Below the pieces are notes generated by a model. That model searched no databases. It was not told the DNA's origin and worked only from the letters and a program-made list of their open reading frames with translations. A stretch of DNA of 17,776 nucleotides, from the NCBI GenBank assembly GCA_025997795.1, contig BNVB01000050.1, positions 1-17,776 of the forward strand, written 5' to 3'. Made by a program: the position numbers and the translations under genes. How positions within the stretch are numbered: position 1 is the stretch's first letter; each line of letters begins with the position of its first letter. Source of the DNA: Spirochaetia bacterium. Its GTDB lineage: Bacteria; Spirochaetota; Spirochaetia; Treponematales; Breznakiellaceae. Below are positions 7,632 through 13,952 of the stretch, one piece after another.

Positions 7632-8345
7632 TCAGATGCAAAAACGGTACCCGGCGCCCCATACGGTTTGTATGTGTACCGGATTGGCGGGATCTTTTTC
7701 TATTTTTTTCCGTAAGCGGTTGATATGCTCTTTTACGGTGTTAATGTCGCCGTACCGTTCTTCGCCCCAGATCTTGTCATAGAGTTTTTCTTTACTAAAA
7801 ACAATTTCCGGATTTGAGGCCATGAAAAAAAGCAATTCGTATTCTTTGTTGGCCAGTTCCAGTTCTGTTTCTCCGGCAAAAACACGGCGGGCCGCGGGGT
7901 TTATAGTAAGGTTTCCTGCGCTCATCTGGGCCGTTTGTTCAATCCGGGCGGATTCGGTAATCCGCTTAAAGCGGGTTATGTGGGATTTTATCCGGGCTAT
8001 GAGTTCCGCCGGGGCAAAAGGTTTGGTGATATAATCATCGGCGCCCAGTCCCAGGCCGCGTATTTTGTCGGCCTCCTCGCCCCGGGCCGTTACCATCAAA
8101 ATAGGCACGTTGATTTTATCACGGATGGAGCGGCATATGGCGTAACCGTCCAGGCCGGGCAGCATAAGGTCCAGGAGGACCAGGGCGAACTTTTCGGAAA
8201 GGGCCCGTTCCAAACCTTTTACCCCGTCGCTTTCGCGGACGGTTTCAAAGCCGTTAATTTCCAGAAAATCCCGTTCCAGTTCCGCAATGGTAGTATCATC
8301 TTCGATTATAAGGATACGGGGTTTTTCCGGGGTTTCATTCGGCAT
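7632..8345 (-). CDS. OmpR/PhoB-family response regulator
   Basis: Output half of a two-component system, 237 residues. The receiver domain (about 9-125) has the acidic pair EDD (15-17), the phospho-acceptor Asp59 in LVLLDLMLPGLDG, Thr/Ala in MVTARGEE, and Lys in YITKPFAPAEL. The C-terminal winged helix (about 140-237) ends with VWGAGYRF, a hallmark of the OmpR family. Its start overlaps the kinase gene by 11 bases, with AAAGGA eight or nine bases upstream inside the kinase coding sequence, so the two are translationally coupled. As the last gene of the pump operon it is the natural candidate to bind the 11-bp-spaced repeats at 13690-13729 upstream of the operon's first gene. Confidence 0.95.
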   Translation of the reverse strand: MPNETPEKPRILIIEDDTTIAELERDFLEINGFETVRESDGVKGLERALSEKFALVLLDLMLPGLDGYAICRSIRDKINVPILMVTARGEEADKIRGLGLGADDYITKPFAPAELIARIKSHITRFKRITESARIEQTAQMSAGNLTINPAARRVFAGETELELANKEYELLFFMASNPEIVFSKEKLYDKIWGEERYGDINTVKEHINRLRKKIEKDPANPVHIQTVWGAGYRFCI

Positions 8346-9528
8346 GGCCGTTATCCTTTTCCGTAACGGAGACCGCCGGGAGCCGTATCACGATGGCAAG
8401 TCCGCCTAAGGGCGGTAATTCCGCGTGAATCGTACCGTTCATTTTGGCGATAATTTTTGCGGAGATGGCAAGTCCCAGGCCTGAACCTTTGGTATTCCGG
8501 GAGCGGTCGGCGCGGTAAAATACGTCGAACAATTTTTTTAGGTGTTCCGGCGCCACACCGGGACCGTTGTCGGCAAGTTTTATCTCCACGGTTTTTACCC
8601 CTGTTCCGCCGTGTTCACACCCGGCACATTCCCTGCAGCCAATGGTTATCTGTCCCCGTTCCGCCGTTTTATAGTGAAGGGCGTTCTCAACTATATTGAG
8701 TATTACCCGGCGGAACAATACCGGGTCGATACTCACATACAAATTCCGGGGCGCCGGAGGGGCAATAAGATCAAGGCCCCGCCGTTCATACTCGCCGGAC
8801 AATTCTTCAACGCAATCCTCTATCATGGCGCCGCAGTCAACAAGCTGCCTTGGCGCCGGAAATTCGCCGTCTCCCTCCGGGGACATATCCAGTTTGGAAA
8901 ACAAAAACAGCTGATCAATAATATGTTCCAGATCGCCTGTTTTGTTTTCTATAATGTCCAGATATTTTTGACGCTGTTCGTTTGAAGAAGCGACGCCGGA
9001 TTTTATGCCGTCGACACTCATCTTAATTGAAGTAAGGGGTGTGCGTAAATCGTGGGAAATACCGGCTATCAATTCCCGCCGGCTGTTCTCGTTTTTTTGC
9101 CGCTCCTCTATCATCGCTTCAAGCCGGGCGGCCATTTCGTTGAAGGTGTCGCACACCGGACGGAATTCATCGGTTTCGCGGTAATCCAGCCGGACACCGA
9201 GGTTGTTGGCGCTGAATAAGCGCGCGACCGACGCAAGTCTATCCAGGGGTTTCATAACGCGCTTAATTATACTCCGGGTCAAAAACTGATTTACCCCCAC
9301 GGTGACGGCAATCGCAAGAGCCATTACCGCACACCAAACAATGATCCCCCGGCCGTTTCCATGCCATTCCTCAAGCATCCGCTCCCGTTCGACGGGGTCC
9401 ATGTCAAAAGGCATTCCCCGCATACCAAAGAGTACTATACTGGCGCCCAGCATCAGTACCCAGACCATTAAAATCGGCAGGACAATCATAATGATGTTCG
9501 AGATAAAAAGCCTGCGTCTAAGGGTCAT
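8335..9528 (-). CDS. Membrane sensor histidine kinase
   Basis: Sensor half of the two-component system, 397 residues. Membrane segment 1 is about 11-35 and segment 2 about 61-84. The loop between them outside the membrane is only about 25 residues. A HAMP linker follows (about 85-138), then the dimerisation/phosphotransfer box AGISHDLRTPLTSIK with His159. The ATPase part shows an N-box VILNIVENALHY, a G1 box LADNGPGVAPEHL and a G2 box GSGLGLAIS. The tiny external loop suggests that it senses a membrane-associated signal, such as a pump substrate or envelope stress, rather than a soluble ligand; that is inference. ATG 9528 overlaps the transporter stop (ATGA) and has AAAGGAG upstream, so the kinase is coupled to the pump. 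Confidence 0.95.
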   Translation of the reverse strand: MTLRRRLFISNIIMIVLPILMVWVLMLGASIVLFGMRGMPFDMDPVERERMLEEWHGNGRGIIVWCAVMALAIAVTVGVNQFLTRSIIKRVMKPLDRLASVARLFSANNLGVRLDYRETDEFRPVCDTFNEMAARLEAMIEERQKNENSRRELIAGISHDLRTPLTSIKMSVDGIKSGVASSNEQRQKYLDIIENKTGDLEHIIDQLFLFSKLDMSPEGDGEFPAPRQLVDCGAMIEDCVEELSGEYERRGLDLIAPPAPRNLYVSIDPVLFRRVILNIVENALHYKTAERGQITIGCRECAGCEHGGTGVKTVEIKLADNGPGVAPEHLKKLFDVFYRADRSRNTKGSGLGLAISAKIIAKMNGTIHAELPPLGGLAIVIRLPAVSVTEKDNGHAE

Positions 9529-12500
9529 GGGGTCTCCTTTGTTTCTCTTTTTACTCTATCATAGACCAGCGAATAGAGTACCGGTACAAAAAACAGGGTT
9601 ATAAGCGTGGACGCGCCAAGGCCGCCGATAACGGTAAGACCCAGGGGCTGGATCATCTGGGAGGAGACGCCGGGAAAAAACGAGATGGGTACCAGGCCGA
9701 GTATCGTCGTAAGGGTGGCCATCAGCACGGGACGGAGCCGGGAGGCTCCCGCTTCTACGCAGGCCTCTCCCACGGATAAACCGGCGCGTACCAGCTGGTT
9801 CGTGTAATCCACCAGCACAATGCCGGTATTCACCACAATGCCGGAAAGCATGATGATCGTAACCATGGTAAACATATCCATGGTCTTGCCGGTAATAAGA
9901 TAGATAAATACCACGCCGATAATGATAAGTGGTATCGTACAGAGGTTGATAAAGGGACCTTTAAAGGATTCAAATTGGGCCGCCATAACGCCAAAGACCA
10001 GCAATCCCGCCAGGGACAATACAAGGCCAAGGGTTACAAGCATTTCCATCGTTTCTTTCCAGGCGCCGCCAAAATCCAGCCGCACCCCCTCGGGCACGGC
10101 AAAACCCGTTTCCAGGGCTGTCTTGATGGCGGCGTTTACATCGTCACCCCGGCTTCCATCGTTGATCATGCCGGTAATATGGATGGTACGGGTTTGGTTT
10201 TCCCGCTTGATGTTGATGGGCCCCGTACTTTTTTCAAGGGCGGCAAAGTTTGCCAGCGGAACAAGCTGACCGCCGCCGCCGGAAACCCGTATAAGATCCA
10301 GGTCCGGCAGTTTTGAACGGTCTTCTTCCCGCAGGAGCAGACTTACCGTATATTCGCCCGCCGAAGCGCGGTAGGTGGTGGCATCCACACCGTTCATGGC
10401 GGCGTAAATTTCGTTGGCCACGGCGTTTACGCTAAGGCCGAATTCGTAAGCGCGATCCCGGTTAATAACAACCTCAACCTGGGGAATACCTTCAGTAAGG
10501 TCGATAGTAAGTTCTCCCGCGGAGGGTACATCCCGTTTGATAAGCGCGGTAATTTCCCGGGCGGCGTCCAGGCCTGTTTCAATATCATCACAGTGGAGGA
10601 CCAGATCAATGTCGTGGTCATTGCCAAATCCATCGTCGGCGCTAAAGGTAAAAACCGCCCCGGGGAATTCGCCAAAACGGGAACGCAATTTCTGTTTCGC
10701 CGTATCCGCTGTATCGCCGCCTTTTATGTTAAGATCAAGCAATACCGTAAGGGAGCCCATGTTACCGCCCGTCATACCGGCGGACCTCCGGTTTCCGCCA
10801 GAACCGGAACCCACATCCACAATGATATTTTTTGTTCCCTTGATTTCCGCCAGCGCCATGTCCTGCAGGCGGAGCATCGTCTCCCGGGTTTCTTCGTAGG
10901 GTGTACCCAGGGGCAGTTCCACTTCAAGGGTTACCGCATCTTCGGCCATCTGAAAGTCCATGACAATGTTCATCCGGGTAAAGGCGAGCAGAGATCCCGC
11001 AAACGCCGCTGTTACCAGGATTACCGTAACAAGCCGGTGGTTTACCGCCGCCTGCAGCACCCTGCGGTAAGCCCCGGTAAGCGCATTAATTGCATTTTCA
11101 ATTACCCTGTCGGCTTTTTTAAGGAAGCTGTTTTTGAGGGGTTTCTGGGAACGGGTGGAAATGGGCAAATAATGGCTTGCCAGCACCGGCACCAGAAATA
11201 CCGCCACCGCAAGGCTTACGGAAAGTGAAATGCCCAGGGTAAAAATCATATCCTGGAATGTCTGACCTATCATGTCCAATCCATCCTTAAAAAGGATGAT
11301 GGGAATAAATACACACAGCGTGGTAAGGGTGGACGCCGTAATGGCGGACAATACTTCGTTGGTTCCCAAAATGGCCGCGGCCTTTGGGTTTTCCCCCTTT
11401 TCGCGGTAATGGTAAATATTTTCCAGTACCACTATGGACGAATCCACGATCATGCCGATACCGAGTATAAGACCAATAAGGGTAACAAGATTTATCGTAA
11501 GGCCCGCAAGGCTCATGGCGCCAAAGGTAGCGAATATTGAAACAGGAATGGATATACCGATGATAACGGTACTGCGTATATTCCGCAGAAAAAGAAAGAG
11601 GATACATACCGCCAGAGCAGCGCCGATAATGGCGGAACTCATCACTTCGTTTAACATATCACGGATCATGCCGGTTCCGTCTTCGATAATTTTGATGCTA
11701 ACCCCCGGCGGGAGCAAAGCTTCAATTTCCACGATACGTTCGTAGACCTGGTCCGCGATGGCGACAGAGTTGGCGCCGCTTTGTTTGGTGATGGAGATAT
11801 ACACCCCTTCTTCACCGTTGATGAATACCGAAGCTTCTTCGTCCCGGTACCCCATGCTTACCGTGCCAAGGTCATTAAGCCGGATGGCCGCCCCTCCCGC
11901 CAATGCCACTACGGTATTGCCAATGGCCTCCACCGATGCATATTCGCCTGAGGTACGCAGCTGGTAACTGCGGCCCGCATCGGTGATGGAACCGGCGCCC
12001 AACTCAAGGTTTTGTCCCGCCAGGGTTCCGGCGATACCGGTAATGGTAAGGCCATAGGCTTCCAGCCGGTTTTGCGACAGTTCCACCCGGACAATCTGTT
12101 CCTGGCCGCCCTGTACCGAAGTGGAGGCAACACCGTTTATTTGTTCAAGGCGGCTTTGTACCATGTCTTCTGCGATACGCCGCAGTTCGTTCCGTTCCTG
12201 GGGGCCCTGTACGGCAAGCCGGAGTATGGGCATTGAATCAAATCCCAGCTGTTGAATCACCGGACTTTCCGCCGCGGCGGGCAGATCACGCCGAACTCCT
12301 TCAAGCCTGTCGCGCATTTCGTTTACTTTGTCGCTTATGTTTGTACCGTAGTTGAATTCAAGCTGTATAATGCTTAGATTTTCCTGGGACAAACTGCTTA
12401 TTTTTTTGACACCGCTTACATTAACCAGCGCCGATTCCAGCACTTTGGTCAGGGCTTTTTCCACCGTCTCCGGCCCCGCGCCGGGGTATACGGCGGATAC

Positions 12501-12638
12501 GGTTACCACCGGTATATTGATTTTTGGCAGGAGGTCAACGGCGATACGTCCGGACAGGTACAAACCGATGACGGCAACCAGGACAAAAACAACAAGCCAC
12601 AGTACCGGGCGTTTAACGACAGACTCACTCAGATTCAT
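9525..12638 (-). CDS. RND-family efflux transporter, inner-membrane subunit
   Basis: Proton-driven exporter trimer of the AcrB/HAE-1 superfamily, 1037 residues, normal length. An N-terminal membrane segment (9-29) is followed by a large periplasmic domain with AVYPGAGPETVEKALTKVLE. A central hydrophobic block spans about 335-490, a second periplasmic domain about 560-865 and a final block about 868-1025. Membrane segment 4 reads GMIVDSSIVVLENI, with Asp399 but Ser400 where AcrB has a second Asp. Segment 10 reads SGIVVNTGIVLVDY, so the AcrB Lys940 position is Val936. Such changes occur in many clinically uncharacterised HAE-1-like pumps. A glycine-rich loop (609-629) lies in the second periplasmic domain. 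ATG 12638 has AAGGGG six bases upstream and is 18 bp after the adaptor gene. Substrate unknown; multidrug or lipid export are both possible. Confidence 0.96.
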   Translation of the reverse strand: MNLSESVVKRPVLWLVVFVLVAVIGLYLSGRIAVDLLPKINIPVVTVSAVYPGAGPETVEKALTKVLESALVNVSGVKKISSLSQENLSIIQLEFNYGTNISDKVNEMRDRLEGVRRDLPAAAESPVIQQLGFDSMPILRLAVQGPQERNELRRIAEDMVQSRLEQINGVASTSVQGGQEQIVRVELSQNRLEAYGLTITGIAGTLAGQNLELGAGSITDAGRSYQLRTSGEYASVEAIGNTVVALAGGAAIRLNDLGTVSMGYRDEEASVFINGEEGVYISITKQSGANSVAIADQVYERIVEIEALLPPGVSIKIIEDGTGMIRDMLNEVMSSAIIGAALAVCILFLFLRNIRSTVIIGISIPVSIFATFGAMSLAGLTINLVTLIGLILGIGMIVDSSIVVLENIYHYREKGENPKAAAILGTNEVLSAITASTLTTLCVFIPIILFKDGLDMIGQTFQDMIFTLGISLSVSLAVAVFLVPVLASHYLPISTRSQKPLKNSFLKKADRVIENAINALTGAYRRVLQAAVNHRLVTVILVTAAFAGSLLAFTRMNIVMDFQMAEDAVTLEVELPLGTPYEETRETMLRLQDMALAEIKGTKNIIVDVGSGSGGNRRSAGMTGGNMGSLTVLLDLNIKGGDTADTAKQKLRSRFGEFPGAVFTFSADDGFGNDHDIDLVLHCDDIETGLDAAREITALIKRDVPSAGELTIDLTEGIPQVEVVINRDRAYEFGLSVNAVANEIYAAMNGVDATTYRASAGEYTVSLLLREEDRSKLPDLDLIRVSGGGGQLVPLANFAALEKSTGPINIKRENQTRTIHITGMINDGSRGDDVNAAIKTALETGFAVPEGVRLDFGGAWKETMEMLVTLGLVLSLAGLLVFGVMAAQFESFKGPFINLCTIPLIIIGVVFIYLITGKTMDMFTMVTIIMLSGIVVNTGIVLVDYTNQLVRAGLSVGEACVEAGASRLRPVLMATLTTILGLVPISFFPGVSSQMIQPLGLTVIGGLGASTLITLFFVPVLYSLVYDRVKRETKETP

Positions 12639-12656
12639 GCTGACCCCTTACCGGTA

Positions 12657-13598
12657 TTAGATCTTTCCGCCTGCAATACGTACTGCAGAACCGTCGATTA
12701 AAAACTGCTGGCCCTGGACAACCACCCCTTCGCCGCCGGAAAGTCCCGCTGTTATTTCGGTTATACCGTCAATGGTTACTCCCGTCTCCACCGGCCGGCG
12801 GATCACCGTGCCGGTTTCCGGCAGCCCCGGTTTAACCACAAACACAAAGGTTCCTTCCCGGTTTTCCACCACCGCTTTCCGGGGCACGGTTACCACATCG
12901 GGGTATTCCAGGGTATTAAGGCGTACGCGGACAAACATTCCCGCTTCGGGGCCGACGTCCGCCTCGTCAAAGACCAGGACGATTTTTTTGGTACGGGACT
13001 GGGGGTCAATATCGGGAGCCGTTTCACTTATTGTGGCGGCGAAGGTTTTACCCGGATATGCCTCGAGGAATACGCCGGCGTTTAGACCGGTCCGCAAACG
13101 GCTTACTTCCCGTTCGGGGATACGCGCTTCAATTTCCAGCCGCCCCGCCGCTCCGGCAATCCGGGCGATGCAGTCTGCGGGAGACACGCTGGCGCCCGCC
13201 GCAAAATTCACCGCGTTAACCGTACCGGAGATGGGCGCCCGCACCGGACTGGGCAAATAATTCAACCCCGGCTTTGAGGGGTCTACCTCGGCAATAATCT
13301 GTCCCCTGGTAACCTTCTGGCCCAATCCCACTTTGAGGGACACCAGTTTTCCCGCCATATCGGGAAGTACCTCCACGGTCTGGCTGTTTACGATAGTGCC
13401 GTTTACCTCAAGATAGGCCTGCAGGGTTTGCCGTTCCGCCAGAACGGTTTTTACCGGAGCGGCCTGTACCGTTTCTTCCTGGACCGCCGGAGCGCTCTCT
13501 GCCAGGAGGGCCGGGGCAAAAACCAGTGCCGCCGCCGCCAGGATAATTCCCATGCAAAAAAACGCTTTTTTTATGGTTTTCTTTTGTTTCGTACTCAT
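12657..13598 (-). CDS. RND periplasmic adaptor (membrane fusion protein) without alpha-hairpin
   Basis: Links the RND transporter to an outer-membrane channel. I chose ATG 13598 because AAGGAG sits seven bases upstream and a proper export signal follows (residues about 9-33, a hydrophobic stretch ending ALLA). An in-frame start at 13706 would add 36 residues without either. The protein has 313 residues, short for the family. The first half-lipoyl motif (about 75-107, with VSLKVGLGQKVTRGQIIAEVD) is joined to the second (about 117-148, with VRAPISGTVNAVNFAAGASV) by only about ten residues. Most adaptors carry a long helical hairpin there. Beta-barrel (about 153-230) and membrane-proximal (about 235-313) domains follow. 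Borrelia BesA is the known hairpin-less example. First gene of the adaptor-transporter-kinase-regulator operon. Confidence 0.93.
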   Translation of the reverse strand: MSTKQKKTIKKAFFCMGIILAAAALVFAPALLAESAPAVQEETVQAAPVKTVLAERQTLQAYLEVNGTIVNSQTVEVLPDMAGKLVSLKVGLGQKVTRGQIIAEVDPSKPGLNYLPSPVRAPISGTVNAVNFAAGASVSPADCIARIAGAAGRLEIEARIPEREVSRLRTGLNAGVFLEAYPGKTFAATISETAPDIDPQSRTKKIVLVFDEADVGPEAGMFVRVRLNTLEYPDVVTVPRKAVVENREGTFVFVVKPGLPETGTVIRRPVETGVTIDGITEITAGLSGGEGVVVQGQQFLIDGSAVRIAGGKI

Positions 13599-13640
13599 TT
13601 TCAACTCCTTCAATAATGCCTTAGTTCTTAAGACAAGCGG

Positions 13641-13664
13641 AGGGTAAAAATATTTTGTTACCCT
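13641..13664. other. Inverted repeat in the adaptor gene leader
   Basis: AGGGTAA at 13641-13647 and TTACCCT at 13658-13664 form a 7-bp stem with a 10-base AT-rich loop, 43-66 bases upstream of the adaptor ATG. It could be an operator half-site pair or an mRNA hairpin in the leader of the pump operon. Too short to call a terminator. Confidence 0.35.
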
Positions 13665-13689
13665 TTTGTAAGTAAAGCTACTAGAGGGT

Positions 13690-13729
13690 TGTAAACTGGC
13701 TGTCAATAAAAGGTCAATTTTTTGTCAAC
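13690..13729 (-). promoter_or_regulatory. Four tandem TTGAC-like heptamers at 11-bp period (candidate response-regulator box)
   Basis: Read on the minus strand, the units are GTTGACA (13729-13723), ATTGACC (13718-13712), ATTGACA (13707-13701) and GTTTACA (13696-13690), each starting exactly 11 bases after the previous one. OmpR/PhoB-family regulators bind 7-bp direct repeats separated by 4 bp, which is this layout. The third unit doubles as a -35 followed, 17 bases on, by a poor -10 (TAGTAG, 13683-13678), as expected for an activated promoter. The operon downstream encodes such a regulator. The repeat is seen; the binder is inferred. Confidence 0.6.
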
Positions 13730-13738
13730 ATCCCCCGC

Positions 13739-13767
13739 TTGACAAAAAAATCGAATTTCCCTAGACT
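13739..13767 (+). promoter_or_regulatory. Promoter of the MATE-kinase fusion gene
   Basis: TTGACA (13739-13744), 17 bases, TAGACT (13762-13767): a perfect -35 and four of six in the -10. The start would be near 13774, giving a leader of about 180 nt that includes the tandem repeats at 13779-13834. The -35 is also the right arm of the palindrome TGTCAA-N10-TTGACA (13723-13744), so it may be controlled by whatever binds there. Confidence 0.6.
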
Positions 13768-13778
13768 GGCACAGTCAA

Positions 13779-13834
13779 GCTTTCTTTTAAGAAAACGGCT
13801 TTCTTTTAAGAAAACGGCTTTCCTAAAGAAAAGC
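13779..13834. repeat. Three tandem 19-bp quasi-palindromic repeats
   Basis: Units 1 (13779-13797) and 2 (13798-13816) are identical 19-mers, GCTTTCTTTTAAGAAAACG. Unit 3 (13817-13834) is a diverged copy beginning GCTTTCCTAAAG and ending AAAAGC. Each unit contains TTTCTT-TT-AAGAAA or a close variant and can fold on itself or with its neighbour. The block is in the transcribed leader of the MATE fusion gene if the promoter at 13739 is used. It could be a protein-binding array, an RNA control element or a replication-slippage repeat. Confidence 0.85.
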
Positions 13835-13890
13835 AATTGACGGTTTTCAGGCAGCTTTCCACGCTTTGTGCCGCATATATGCAAACGCAT

Positions 13891-13940
13891 TAATGTGTCC
13901 GCATCCGCGTAAAAGAACTCCACACATTATTATTTTTTCT
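13891..13940 (+). promoter_or_regulatory. Hairpin plus T-rich tract next to the MATE ribosome site
   Basis: TAATGTGT (13891-13898) pairs perfectly with ACACATTA (13922-13929) across a 23-base loop. It is followed by TTATTTTTTCT and then the AAGGAG ribosome site (13942-13947). The layout resembles an attenuator. CTCC at 13917-13920 could instead pair with the GGAG of the ribosome site, giving an alternative fold. Low GC in the stem makes a strong terminator unlikely. With the repeats and promoter this completes the 354-bp gene-free region 13599-13952; nothing else was recognised there except a GCATATATGC palindrome at 13873-13882. Confidence 0.35.
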
Positions 13941-13952
13941 CAAGGAGCAAAC

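Noticed and set aside
7609..7660. Terminator between the convergent regulator and response-regulator genes; palindrome GTACCGGTAC at 7618-7627
   Set aside because: The palindrome is real, but the stem is short and neither strand has a U-tract, so a terminator call is not supported.
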